From Myxococcota bacterium (GTDB lineage Bacteria; Myxococcota_A; UBA796; CAJQPC01), in contig JAKLKD010000063.1 of assembly GCA_023150845.1 (NCBI GenBank), positions 1-34,206 on the forward strand: 34,206 nucleotides of DNA, in the 5' to 3' direction. A program made the translations under genes and the position numbers. The notes under the pieces were generated by a model. It had not been told where the DNA came from and searched no databases. It saw nothing but the letters and a program-made list of their open reading frames with translations. Below, piece after piece: positions 7,801 through 15,849 of the stretch (its first letter is position 1; every line of letters starts with the position of its first letter).

Positions 7801-10800
7801 GCTCACCTTGGCGGGCGTCACCGACGACGACGCCCCCGTGGAGCTCTCTCGGGCGATCCTCGGCGGCGCCGCCGGGACCGCACCTCGCCAAGACCTGCCG
7901 TCGCTCACCGCGCAGATGCCGCTGAGCGCGCCGACGGGCCTCTACGACCGCCTCACCGCCATGGGGCTTCAGTACGGCCCGGCCTTCCAGACCGTGCGCC
8001 GCGTCGGCCGCGCGGGCCGCAGGCTGCTCGTCGAGCTGGTCCCCCAGGTGGAGCTCGGCCGCTTCTTCTTGCACCCGACGCTGCTCGACGGCGCCTTCCA
8101 CGCCATGCTCTCGCTCCTGCCCGAGGAGGTGAGCCAGCCGGTGATCCCCACGGGCCTTCGGAGCCTGCGCCTCTTGCGGCCCGCCCGCGGCGCCCTCTAC
8201 GCAGTCGTGGACAGCGCGCCGATGGCCGCGGACGGCTCGATCCGCGCGGACCTCGGGCTCTACGACATCACCGGCGAGGCCGTGGCGATCCTGCGGGGGC
8301 TGGAGTGCCGCCCGATCCGCCCGGCCCTGGAGGGCCTCACCGCTGAAGAGAAGGACTGGGCCCACGTCGAGACGACGACGCCCGTGGCCCCGCGGGAGGC
8401 GCCCCCGGCGGTGTGGGCGAGCTGGGTAGACGACGCCGCGCTCCGGGCCCGCCTCGCCCAAGGCGCCCTCGCCCGGGGTGAGCCCCTGACCGAGCTCGAC
8501 CCGGCGAAGCCGCAGCCAAACCCGCCGAGCCACCTCATCCTTCAGGTGGACCCCGGCGAGCAGGTAGACGGCTCCGACGGCCTCTGCGCCCTCTTGGACC
8601 GCGTGCGTGACGCCCAACGCCGCCTCCCCGGCGCTGCGCTGCGCCTCATCACCCGGGGCGCCGTCCCGCTGCCCCCCGAGGCCGGGGCCTCCCTCGGCGC
8701 CGCGGCCCAGCTCGGCCTGGCCCGCGCCCTGCAGAACGAGCACCCCGAGCTCGACCTGCGCCTCCTGGATCTGCCCCAGGACACGCTCCCCGAGGGTGAG
8801 GCGCTCCTCGACGCGCTCCGCCGCGACGACGAGGAGGAGCTCATCTGGCGCCCCGCCGGGCTCAGCGCCCGCCGGATCACGCGCCTCGACCTCGACGCCC
8901 TCGCCAACCCGGGCCACCTGCGGCACACGTCGTTAGTTGAGGCGCCCCCGGCGGAGCTCGTCGTCGGCAACCCGGGTGACCTCTCGACCCTGGCGTTCCG
9001 CCCCATCCCCGCGCCCATCGTGGGCCCCGGCGAGCTCCTCGTGCGCATGGAGCAGGTGGCGCTGAACCTCAAGGACGTCGCGAAGGCGCTGGGCCGCCTG
9101 CAGACCGAGCACAGCGACGGCACCTACACCGGGGCGGCGCTGGGCCTGGAGGGGGTCGGCGTGATCCTGGCGACGGGCGACGGCGTAGACCCCGCCCGGG
9201 TCGGCGAGCGGGTGCGCCTGATGACCGGCGGCGCCTTCGCGACGGTGGTTCAGGTCCGGGCCCACGAGGTCTTGCCGCTCGGCGACCGCGACCCCGTCGA
9301 GGCGGCCTGCGACTTCGTGCACATGACCGCCTGGCACAGCCTGCTGCGGGTCGCCCAGCTCCAGCCGGGCGAGCGGGCGCTCATCCACCAGGCCGGGGGC
9401 GGCGTCGGCCTCGCGGCGACCCAGCTCGCCCTGAGCCTGGGGGCCGAGGTCGTCGCCTTGGCGGGCACCGAGGCCAAACGTGCGGCGCTGCGGGCCATGG
9501 GGGCGCGCTGGGTGTTCAACAGCCGCGATCCCGCCTGGGCTGAGGCCGTCCGGGAGGCGCTGGGGGAGGCTTGTCTTGACGTGGTGCTCGGATCGAGCGA
9601 CCTGCCGTTCATGCGGGAGGCGCTGCCGCTCCTGCGCCCCCTGGGGCGGTACATCGAGCTGGGCAAGTCCGGGCTCGTCGCCGACAAACGCCTCGCCTTG
9701 GGCGTGTTCAACCGGGCGATCACCCTCTCCGCCGTCGATCTTGACCGCCTCGGCGCCGCGCGGCCTGAGGCCATCGTGCAGCTCAACGCCGCCGTCGCCG
9801 ACGCGCTGCAGCGCCGAGCGCTCGCCCCCTTGCCCGTCGAGGTCTTCTCCGCGGGTGAGGTCGCCGACGCCATGCGCCGCCTGGCGAGCGGCGAGGTCTT
9901 GGGCAAGGTCGTCGTGGACCTCACCCGAGGGGAGCTGCCCGTGCTCAGCGCGCCGACGCCCCCGGCGCCGGTTCGGCCCGACCGCGGCTACCTCATCACC
10001 GGGGGGCTCGGCGGCTTTGGCCTGCGCAGCGCCCGCTGGCTCGTCGATCAGGGCGCGCGGCACGTCGTGCTCGCCAGCCGCCGGGGCGTGGGTGAGGACC
10101 CCGCGGCGGTGGAGGTCCTGCGCGCCCGCGGCGCGGTGATCGTCGAGGTGGCCCTGGACGTGGCGGACCTCAGCGCGGTCAGCGCCCTCGTCCGCCGCTT
10201 CGGCGCGGAGTGGCCGCCCTTGGCCGGGGTGCTCCACGCGGCGATGGTGCTGCACGACGCCCCGGCCCTCACCCTGGACCGCCCGAGCCTGCGCCGGGTG
10301 CTGCGCCCCAAGGTGGACGGCGCCTGGAACCTCCACGTCGCGACTGAGGGCCTGCCCTTGGAGCACTTCATCGTCTACAGCTCGATCTCCGGCTGGCTGG
10401 GCAACCCCAACCAGGGCGCCTACGCGGCGGCGAACGCAGCGATGGAGGCCCTGGTGCACACCCGGCGCGCGGCGGGCCTGCCCGGAAACATCGTGGCCTG
10501 GGGCGCCATCGGCGCGGTCGGCGTCGTCGCCCGGGCCCAAGGCACCGAGCGGCACCTGCAGAGCATCGGCCTCAGCCCCATCGCCCCAGGGCGGGCGCTG
10601 CACCTCATGGGCTACGCCCAGCGCCTCGGCGTCGTGAGCCTCTGCGCGGCGAGCGCGCGCTGGGATCGTTGGCGTGAGGCGGTGCCGGGCGTCGGCTGGC
10701 GGCGCCTGGAGGCGCTGCAGGATCGTCGCCGTGAGGATGACGACGCCGGCGTCGCCGCCGCCTTGGCCCGATCCTTGGCCGAGGCGCCCCCCGCCGAGCG

Positions 10801-11068
10801 TCTGGGGCGCCTGCTCCGCCCGTTCAGCGCCGCCGCCGCCCGGGTGTTCGGCCTCGCCGTGGACCAGCTCGATCCCGCCCTGCCGCTGCGTGATCATGGC
10901 CTGGACTCCCTGATGGCCGCCGAGCTACAAGCCGAGCTGCACGCGGCGTCCGGCGTCGAGCTCTCCCTGTTGGAGCTGCTCAGCGGCCGGTCCTTACAGT
11001 CTCTCGCCGAGCGGGCTCTCCCTGGCCTGCTCCGCCTCAACCCATCCTCCCCCGAGCAGAGCCAATGA
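4862..11068 (+). CDS. Single-module fully reducing type I polyketide synthase (KS-AT-DH-ER-KR-ACP)
   Basis: 2068 residues, all catalytic domains apparently intact. KS about 5-430: Cys179 in DTACSSS, His314 in EAHGTGT, His354 in GHTEAAAG. AT about 535-835: Ser625 in GHSVGE and His727 in VAYHSPHM; the GHSV and xAYH pattern is closer to malonyl- than methylmalonyl-specific ATs. DH about 890-1170: His923 in HxxxGxxxxP and Asp1076 in DGAFH. About 1180-1340 is a structural pseudo-KR/linker. ER about 1350-1690: NADPH-binding HQAGGGVG near 1509. KR about 1705-1890: GGLGGFG, Ser near 1841, Tyr1854, Asn1858, and LHD in the LDD position, suggesting B-type. ACP about 1975-2055: Ser2016 in GLDSL. There is no thioesterase, reductase or built-in methyltransferase domain. 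One such module usually works iteratively to make a saturated acyl chain. A methyltransferase gene overlaps its stop by 4 nt. Product unknown; a lipid-like chain is inferred. Confidence 0.93.
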   Translation: MSSSAFPIAIIGAACRLPGGVRQPLDLVAFLRAGGDGIIDVPADRWDVSLHYDAEDRRGRAYVKRGGFLHDDPKLFDPAPFGLSPRDADAMDPQQRLVLETSWEAIEDADLPVEALRATATGVYIGGFMGDVNALVAHPGGRHKVSQHTATGSTMTLLSNRVSYVFDLRGPSLTVDTACSSSMVAAHLACQAIREGACDRALIGGVTMMLSPHSPMMMSKGRFLAKDGHSKSFEADADGYGRAEGVVMLLVEPLHVALAAGRRVLAVIRGTGINQDGRTDGISLPSGEAQARLSREVCARAGVNPVEVGLIEAHGTGTRVGDPIETRALGEVYGVGRPADRPLYIGSVKSNLGHTEAAAGLAGMLKATLSLGAEEILPQRPLRAANPDIPFEALRLKVVEAPTPWPPGRRLAAISSFGYGGTNAVALLEAAPAAPTTTAVEAPAEPVRILAVSADSAGGLRARAAQLLEVLAGPEADLDRLAATLARHRSLRPERGVLTVEGLDEARAALTALRDGLPDERAQLGRASTRRRLVWVFTGMGPQWPGMGLQLLDQGGAFAEAVERAAAEFTRLSGRSILEDWRQSAKTGRMARNDLAQPVNLLVQIGLIAALRARGLEPDAILGHSVGEVAAAHAAGALTLEQAVEVACHRSSLQQEVAGRGGMLAASLALDELDRFVPPGADVAVAAINAPGSIALAGSPADLDRVERALTEAGRFAKRMTVEVAYHSPHMDSLQEGFFTRLGHLKPAAPTLPLYSTLTGARVEGATHDAAYWWGNARQPVRLQDAVNAALGDGMELFLEVGPHPVLGAAIKANAAAAGRSVVSLFTLKRQTDEPRAVARAVAQALAAGAEVDRERLAPARAPLRLPTYPFQRAYHWMESRTSQEERLGVPGAHPMLRRPVSRLTPGWRCELAGPPLAWTSDHVVAGQTVLPAAAQLEMMLAAAATQGAATVREVRLARALVIDPDAINTLTLDIGEGGELTLAGVTDDDAPVELSRAILGGAAGTAPRQDLPSLTAQMPLSAPTGLYDRLTAMGLQYGPAFQTVRRVGRAGRRLLVELVPQVELGRFFLHPTLLDGAFHAMLSLLPEEVSQPVIPTGLRSLRLLRPARGALYAVVDSAPMAADGSIRADLGLYDITGEAVAILRGLECRPIRPALEGLTAEEKDWAHVETTTPVAPREAPPAVWASWVDDAALRARLAQGALARGEPLTELDPAKPQPNPPSHLILQVDPGEQVDGSDGLCALLDRVRDAQRRLPGAALRLITRGAVPLPPEAGASLGAAAQLGLARALQNEHPELDLRLLDLPQDTLPEGEALLDALRRDDEEELIWRPAGLSARRITRLDLDALANPGHLRHTSLVEAPPAELVVGNPGDLSTLAFRPIPAPIVGPGELLVRMEQVALNLKDVAKALGRLQTEHSDGTYTGAALGLEGVGVILATGDGVDPARVGERVRLMTGGAFATVVQVRAHEVLPLGDRDPVEAACDFVHMTAWHSLLRVAQLQPGERALIHQAGGGVGLAATQLALSLGAEVVALAGTEAKRAALRAMGARWVFNSRDPAWAEAVREALGEACLDVVLGSSDLPFMREALPLLRPLGRYIELGKSGLVADKRLALGVFNRAITLSAVDLDRLGAARPEAIVQLNAAVADALQRRALAPLPVEVFSAGEVADAMRRLASGEVLGKVVVDLTRGELPVLSAPTPPAPVRPDRGYLITGGLGGFGLRSARWLVDQGARHVVLASRRGVGEDPAAVEVLRARGAVIVEVALDVADLSAVSALVRRFGAEWPPLAGVLHAAMVLHDAPALTLDRPSLRRVLRPKVDGAWNLHVATEGLPLEHFIVYSSISGWLGNPNQGAYAAANAAMEALVHTRRAAGLPGNIVAWGAIGAVGVVARAQGTERHLQSIGLSPIAPGRALHLMGYAQRLGVVSLCAASARWDRWREAVPGVGWRRLEALQDRRREDDDAGVAAALARSLAEAPPAERLGRLLRPFSAAAARVFGLAVDQLDPALPLRDHGLDSLMAAELQAELHAASGVELSLLELLSGRSLQSLAERALPGLLRLNPSSPEQSQ

Positions 11069-11724
11069 CGACGGCGACCCACGCTGGACAGGCGGTCTAC
11101 TCCGCCTCCTTCCTCAACATCTACGACCTCTGGGTCCATGGCGTCTCCAACCGGGTGCTCTGGCGCTGCCCCACCGAGCGCCTCGTCGCCCACTACGACC
11201 AGCACGTCAGCGGGAGCCACCTCGACGTCGGCGTCGGCACCGGGCTCCTGCTCGATCGCTGCACCTTCCCGAGCACCAACCCCCGGATCGTGCTCTGCGA
11301 CCTGAACGAGAACAGCCTCGCCCACTGCGCCGAGCGCATCGCGCGCTACAACCCCAGCACCGTGCGCGCCGACGTGCTCCAGCCCTTGCCCGCGGCGCTG
11401 CCTCCGGGCTCGTTTGACTCCGTGGGCCTCAACTACCTGCTCCACTGCCTGCCTGGCGACATCCCCGGCGGCAAGTGGGCGGCGTTTGACAGCCTCAAGG
11501 CGGCGTTGAGCCCCGAGGGTGTGCTGTTCGGCTCGACGATCTTAGGCGCGGGCATCTCCCCGAACCTCGCCGCCCAGGGGGTGCTCAAGCTCTACAACAG
11601 CCGGGGCATCTTCGGGAACGATCACGATGACCTCACCACGCTGCGGGCGGAGCTGGAGCGCCGCTTCACCCGGGTGAACATCGAGGTCGTGGGCCTCGTG
11701 GCCCTGTTCACCGCCCGCCGCTGA
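11065..11724 (+). CDS. SAM-dependent class I methyltransferase coupled to the PKS
   Basis: 219 residues; its ATG overlaps the PKS stop codon (ATGA, 11065-11068), so translation is coupled. The Rossmann SAM-binding motif I is 'LDVGVGTGLLLDR' at about residues 53-65, with an acidic residue ending strand 2 in 'IVLCDLNENSL' and a motif near 'ADVLQPLP'. A Tyr-Asp segment (IYDLWVHGVSNRVLWRCP) at about 14-31 is typical of small methyltransferases of the UbiE/BioC type. Because the PKS lacks an internal methyltransferase domain, this enzyme may methylate the growing or finished polyketide in trans (C- or O-methylation undetermined). No membrane segment. Convergent with the lipoprotein gene, which ends 15 nt away. 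Confidence 0.85.
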   Translation: MTTATHAGQAVYSASFLNIYDLWVHGVSNRVLWRCPTERLVAHYDQHVSGSHLDVGVGTGLLLDRCTFPSTNPRIVLCDLNENSLAHCAERIARYNPSTVRADVLQPLPAALPPGSFDSVGLNYLLHCLPGDIPGGKWAAFDSLKAALSPEGVLFGSTILGAGISPNLAAQGVLKLYNSRGIFGNDHDDLTTLRAELERRFTRVNIEVVGLVALFTARR

Positions 11725-11739
11725 GCCCGCGCCGCGCGC

Positions 11740-12492
11740 TCAGCGCACGACCATGCTCTCCAACCAGACATGCACGGCCTTCACCGGCAGGGGCGGCCTG
11801 GGGGTCGTCGCCTCGACGAGGGGGCAGTCGGCGTCGGGCGGCAGGCGCTTCACCTCCAGCACCGCCCCGCTGCGCCGATCGCGCAGGGTGACGTCTACGG
11901 CGGGGCGCGGCGCCGGGTCGTCGGGGCAGAGGAGCTCCTGGAGCGGATCGGCGACGGGGGTGACGACGGCGACGAGATCGAGCTGGTAGAGCGCGCCTTT
12001 GTGGCCAACCCAGCGCGTCTCGGCGGGGCCGCCGGGCCAGAAGATGCTGTCCCCTTTGCTCGGGTCGTTGGGCTCGGTCTCAAAACGGAGGCCGCCCTCC
12101 TGCAAGAGCCGCGCGACGACGGCGTCCTGCACGTCGAGCTTGGGCACGGCGGCCTCCCCTACCCCGCCATCGGGGAAGCTCACGCGCAGGCTGAGGCCGG
12201 GGTCATGCGCGGTGAGCTCCTCAAAGGTCACCCGGGCGAGGCTCTCGGTGTACGGCGCGGTGAGCGCCCCCGGGCCGACGGACACCCCGCCCATGCTCAG
12301 CACGACCCCTTCGGGCAGGCCGTTGACCTCGATCCGCAGGGCGTCTCCGCCGGGGGTGAGCAGGCCCTCGTAGCGGGCCTCGCCGTGGGTGATCTGGAGC
12401 TCGGCGGACTTGCCCAGCGCCGTCGGGGTGAAGGCGACGGTGACCGGCGCGGGGCCGCCGCAGGCCAAGGAGAGCAGCAGGAGGGAGGTCAT
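11740..12492 (-). CDS. Hypothetical lipoprotein
   Basis: 250 residues. The ATG at 12490-12492 is chosen because it places a compact lipoprotein signal at the N-terminus: MTSLLLLSLAC followed by GG, with Cys11 as the lipid-modified residue. An upstream in-frame start would add an Arg/Pro-rich leader and overlap the divergent gene at 12626. The mature part looks beta-rich with many Val, Thr and Gly residues, no His-x-His or protease motif, and two conserved-looking stretches (FETEPNDPSKGDSIFWPGG and CPDDPAPRPAVDVTLRDRR). It may carry a carbohydrate- or metal-binding beta-sandwich, but I do not recognise a family. GGAG lies 9 nt upstream of the start. Expected location: inner leaflet of the outer membrane or inner membrane. 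Confidence 0.7.
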   Translation of the reverse strand: MTSLLLLSLACGGPAPVTVAFTPTALGKSAELQITHGEARYEGLLTPGGDALRIEVNGLPEGVVLSMGGVSVGPGALTAPYTESLARVTFEELTAHDPGLSLRVSFPDGGVGEAAVPKLDVQDAVVARLLQEGGLRFETEPNDPSKGDSIFWPGGPAETRWVGHKGALYQLDLVAVVTPVADPLQELLCPDDPAPRPAVDVTLRDRRSGAVLEVKRLPPDADCPLVEATTPRPPLPVKAVHVWLESMVVR

Positions 12493-12625
12493 CGGGAGGG
12501 CTCCGAGGCAGGGGGCCTCAAGGTAACCCGAGGGAGGCCGCGTCCGCCTAGGTGGGAGCCCGCGGCGCGGTCGGTTAGGGGAGCGTCCCCGCCGGAGAAC
12601 CCCGGCCACCCCGGAGCAAGGGCGT
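12493..12625. other. Divergent intergenic region
   Basis: 133 bp between the lipoprotein gene and the deoxyhypusine-synthase-like gene. It must hold both promoters, but apart from a weak TTAGGG-type element near 12575 I see no clear -35/-10 pair or dyad. Confidence 0.3.
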
Positions 12626-13663
12626 ATGTCTGATCCCAAGCTGTCTGAGCCGAGCCTCCCGATCCTCCAGTTCCTGCTGCACAACTACAAGAACTTCAAC
12701 TCTCGGGCCACCCGGGACGCGACCTTGGCTTACTGGCGGCACATTCAGGACGGCGGGCGCATGTTCTGGGCCGTGGCGGGGGCCATGTCGTCCGCGCAGC
12801 TCGGCATCAGCCTCGCCCCGGCGATCCGCGAGGGCCTCATCCACGGGCTCTCCGTGACCGGCGCCAACCTGGAGGAGTCCCTGTTCCGCCTCGTGGCCCA
12901 CCACAGCTACAAGGACTTCCCGGACTACCGCTACTTCACCAAGCAGGACGACACGCGCATCTTGGAGGACCGGATGCGCCGGGTCACCGACACGAGCATC
13001 CCTGAAGACGAGGCCTTCCGCGTCGTCGAGAAGACCATCGTGCCGATGTGGAAACGTGCGGACGAGTCCAACACCCGCCGCTTCTGGCACGAGTACTTCT
13101 ACGAGCTCATCACGACCTTGCCGCCGGAGACCTACGAGGGCGACCCCACCCAGTGCTGGCTGCTCGCCGCCGCCCGGGCCAAGCTCCCCATCGTCGTGCC
13201 CGGCTACGAGGACTCCACCTTCGGCAACATCTTCGCGTCTCACGTGAAGTTCGGCGAGGTCGGCGCCCAGATCGCGAAGTCGGGCATCGAGTACATGGCC
13301 GCCTTCTACGACGAGTACCAGAAGCTCAGCGAGGGCGCGGGCGTCGGCTTCTTCCAGATCGGCGGCGGCATCGCGGGCGACTTCCCCATCTGTGTGGTGC
13401 CCTCGATCAAGTACGACCTTGAGCAGCCCGTGAAGCCCTGGGCCTACTTCTGCCAGATCAGCGACTCCACCACGTCGTACGGCAGCTACTCCGGCGCGAC
13501 CCCCAACGAGAAGATCACCTGGGACAAGCTCACGGAAGACACGCCGATGTTCGTGATCGAGTCCGACGCCACCATCGTCGTGCCGCTCATGCTCCAGGCG
13601 CTCTTGGAGTGTAAGCGGAACCCCGAGGCCGCCAACGCCCTCATCGCGCGTTACGGCCGCTGA
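12626..13663 (+). CDS. Deoxyhypusine-synthase-family protein, probably a polyamine enzyme
   Basis: 345 residues, about the length of eukaryotic and archaeal deoxyhypusine synthase (DHS). The C-terminal half carries the family signature: IGGGIAGDFP in the NAD-binding glycine region, 'SYGSYSGATPNEKITWDKL' matching the SGARPDE..WGK block of DHS, and 'ESDATIVVPLM' matching DASLVFPLL. The catalytic Lys that forms the enzyme-aminobutyl intermediate (Lys329 in human DHS) is conserved here as Lys301. The KHH following GGG in human DHS is absent (GDF instead). Bacteria lack eIF5A, so hypusine formation is unlikely. From memory, some bacterial members have been reported to make homospermidine or related polyamines by the same aminobutyl-transfer chemistry; that role is inferred here. 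Its stop is 5 nt before fdhD, suggesting co-expression. Confidence 0.85.
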   Translation: MSDPKLSEPSLPILQFLLHNYKNFNSRATRDATLAYWRHIQDGGRMFWAVAGAMSSAQLGISLAPAIREGLIHGLSVTGANLEESLFRLVAHHSYKDFPDYRYFTKQDDTRILEDRMRRVTDTSIPEDEAFRVVEKTIVPMWKRADESNTRRFWHEYFYELITTLPPETYEGDPTQCWLLAAARAKLPIVVPGYEDSTFGNIFASHVKFGEVGAQIAKSGIEYMAAFYDEYQKLSEGAGVGFFQIGGGIAGDFPICVVPSIKYDLEQPVKPWAYFCQISDSTTSYGSYSGATPNEKITWDKLTEDTPMFVIESDATIVVPLMLQALLECKRNPEAANALIARYGR

Positions 13664-13668
13664 GCGTC

Positions 13669-14487
13669 GTGCCCCCGACGCGCCGCGCTCAAGTCTCCCG
13701 GGTCCGCGCCGAGGGCTCGTCCTTCGTCTGCGCGCTAGAAGACGACGAGCTGGCCGTCGAGGAGCCCCTGGAGCTGCGGATCGAGGGCGAGAGCTTGCTC
13801 GTCACAATGCGCACCCCGGGCCATGACGAGGAGCTGGCGGCGGGGCTGCTCTACACCGAGGGCCTCATCGACGGCGCCGACGACCTCGTCGCCATCGCCC
13901 ACATCGACGACCCGCGGGACCCCCGGGGCAACACCCTCGACACCCGCCTCGCGGGCGGGGTGCGGCGCGGGGCGACCAACCTGCTCTCCTCCCAGCGGGC
14001 GATGTTCGCCTCCTCCGCCTGCGGGATCTGCGGCGGGGCGACCGTGGACCGGGTGCTCAGCCGGGTGGGCCCCCTCGTAGCACCCCGCCGGGCGAGCCCG
14101 GACCTGCTCTTGTCTCTGGCCGCCCGGATGCGGGAGGCCCAGGCCACCTTCGCCAAGACCGGCGGCCTTCACGCCGCGGCGCTGTTTGACCTCGACGGCG
14201 GCCTGGAGGTGCTCCGGGAGGACATCGGGCGCCACAACGCCGTCGATAAGGCGCTCGGCTGGCGGCTCCTGCGCGATGAGGTGCCCGTGGACGACCGCGT
14301 GCTCCTCGTGAGCGGCCGCGCCGGGTTTGAGCTCGTGCAGAAGGCCCTCGTGGCCCGGGTTCCAGTGATGGCGGCCATCGGCGCGCCGAGCTCTCTGGCC
14401 GTGGAGCTCGCCCGGGCGGGGGGCATGCAGCTCGTCGGCTTCTTACGCGACGGGCGCTTCAACGACTACTCCGCGCCGAGCCCCTGA
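13669..14487 (+). CDS. fdhD: FdhD-type sulfurtransferase (formate dehydrogenase accessory protein)
   Basis: 272 residues from a GTG start 5 nt after the upstream stop. FdhD transfers sulfur from IscS to the molybdenum/tungsten bis-MGD cofactor before insertion into formate dehydrogenases. Diagnostic features: 'EEPLELRIEG', 'MRTPGHDEELAAGLLYTEGLI', the CxxC loop in 'SSACGICGG' (Cys118 and Cys121), 'KTGGLHAAALFD', 'REDIGRHNAVDKALG' and 'VSGRAGFELVQKA'. All expected family blocks are present and in order. No formate dehydrogenase or molybdopterin gene is in the window, so its client lies elsewhere or the gene has been co-opted. Coupling to the DHS-like gene is unexpected. Confidence 0.93.
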   Translation: MPPTRRAQVSRVRAEGSSFVCALEDDELAVEEPLELRIEGESLLVTMRTPGHDEELAAGLLYTEGLIDGADDLVAIAHIDDPRDPRGNTLDTRLAGGVRRGATNLLSSQRAMFASSACGICGGATVDRVLSRVGPLVAPRRASPDLLLSLAARMREAQATFAKTGGLHAAALFDLDGGLEVLREDIGRHNAVDKALGWRLLRDEVPVDDRVLLVSGRAGFELVQKALVARVPVMAAIGAPSSLAVELARAGGMQLVGFLRDGRFNDYSAPSP

Positions 14488-14547
14488 GCGACCCTTGCCC
14501 GCGGCGCCGCGCTGTGCGAGCATCCCGCTCCGCCCGAGGCTCACGCC

Positions 14548-15849
14548 ATGAACGCCGCTGTCACCCGCTGGCTCGCTCGCGCCCCTGACGCCGTGTTCTC
14601 GGCCTGGGCCATCGTCGCGGCGTTCTCTTGTTACTTCGCGATGTACGCCTACCGGAAGCCCTTCGCCGCGGGCAGCTTCGCCGGGGTCGTGGACCTCCCG
14701 CTGCTCGGTGAGCTGGACTACAAGATCCTGCTCATCTTGAGCCAGGTGATGGGCTACGCGCTCTCAAAGTTTATGGGCATCAAGATCATCTCCGAGATGA
14801 CCGCGCCCCGACGCGCGGCGGCGATCTTGGCCACCATCGGCTCGGCCTGGGCGGCGTTGGGCCTCTTCGCCATCACCCCGGCGCCTTGGGGCGCGGTGTT
14901 CTTGTTCGTGAACGGCGTGCCCTTGGGCATGGTCTGGGGCCTCGTCTTCGGGTTTCTGGAGGGGCGGCGCAGCTCGGAGCTGCTCGGCGCGGGGCTCTCG
15001 GGCTCGTACATCGTCGCCAGCGGCTTCGTGAAGAGCGCCGGGCTCATGACGCTCGGCTGGGGCGTGAGCGAGACGTCCATGCCCTTCGTGACCGGGGCGC
15101 TGTTTTTGCCGCTCACCCTCGTCTCGGTGTGGATGCTCGCTGTGCTGCCGCCGCCCAACGAGGCCGACATCGCGCTGCGCACCGAACGAAAGCCGATGGA
15201 CGCCGAGGCCCGGGCCGACTTCTTGCGTCGCTTCGGGCCTGGGGTGGCGCTCCTCACCGGGCTCTACGTCTTGCTCACGGCCTACCGCGACTTCCGCGAC
15301 AACTTCGCCCGGGAGCTCTGGGGGGCGCTGGGCTACGACGGCTCGCCGGAGATCCTCACCACGAGCGAGCTGCCCATCACCGTCGCCGTGCTCGTGGCCT
15401 TGGGCGCCTTGATGACGGTGAAGGACAACCGCCGGGCGCTGCTCATCGTGCACGGCCTCATGCTGGCGGGGACGGCGCTCATCGGCGTCTCGACCCTCTT
15501 GTGGGAGGCCGGGCTCCTCGGCCCGGCGCCCTGGATGATCCTCGTCGGGCTCGGGCTCTACATCGGCTATGTGCCTTACGGCTGCGTGCTCTTTGACCGG
15601 CTCATCGCCGCCGTGGGGTTCCCGGGCAACGCGGGGTTCATGATCTACCTCGCGGACAGCTTCGGGTACCTGGGCTCCGTGGCCCTGCTGCTGTACAAAA
15701 ACTTCGGCCAGGGCGAGCTGTCCTGGCTGGAGTTTTTTACGCGCTTCTCCTACCTCTGCGCGGTCGTATGCAGCGCGGCCTTCTTGAGCTCGGCGCTCTA
15801 CTTCTGGCGGAGGTTGGGCTCACACGATGAGCCCGCGGCCCCTAGATGA
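14548..15849 (+). CDS. DUF5690-family MFS-like membrane transporter
   Basis: 433 residues with about 10-12 hydrophobic segments spread over the whole length (for example near residues 20-35, 60-72, 88-108, 112-130, 150-170, 178-200, 228-245, 270-290, 297-315, 325-345, 360-380 and 400-420). The opening 'SCYFAMYAYRKPFAAGSF' and 'GYALSKFMGIKIISEM' are characteristic of DUF5690, a major-facilitator-like family related to sugar-phosphate/organophosphate transporters. Substrate unknown. It starts 60 nt after fdhD on the same strand and may share its transcript. The last 8 nt overlap the 3' end of the convergent lipoprotein gene. Inner-membrane location. Confidence 0.8.
   Translation: MNAAVTRWLARAPDAVFSAWAIVAAFSCYFAMYAYRKPFAAGSFAGVVDLPLLGELDYKILLILSQVMGYALSKFMGIKIISEMTAPRRAAAILATIGSAWAALGLFAITPAPWGAVFLFVNGVPLGMVWGLVFGFLEGRRSSELLGAGLSGSYIVASGFVKSAGLMTLGWGVSETSMPFVTGALFLPLTLVSVWMLAVLPPPNEADIALRTERKPMDAEARADFLRRFGPGVALLTGLYVLLTAYRDFRDNFARELWGALGYDGSPEILTTSELPITVAVLVALGALMTVKDNRRALLIVHGLMLAGTALIGVSTLLWEAGLLGPAPWMILVGLGLYIGYVPYGCVLFDRLIAAVGFPGNAGFMIYLADSFGYLGSVALLLYKNFGQGELSWLEFFTRFSYLCAVVCSAAFLSSALYFWRRLGSHDEPAAPR

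Noticed and set aside
8933-10897. A 654-codon open frame on the minus strand inside the PKS gene, and similar long antisense frames elsewhere.
   Set aside because: In very GC-rich DNA stop codons are rare, so long antisense frames are expected. The translation has no motif, and the plus strand carries intact ER and KR domains here.
5066-14450. TTA leucine codons as a bldA-type developmental switch for the PKS.
   Set aside because: TTA also occurs in housekeeping-type genes here (for example fdhD near 14445), so it is not restricted to secondary metabolism genes.
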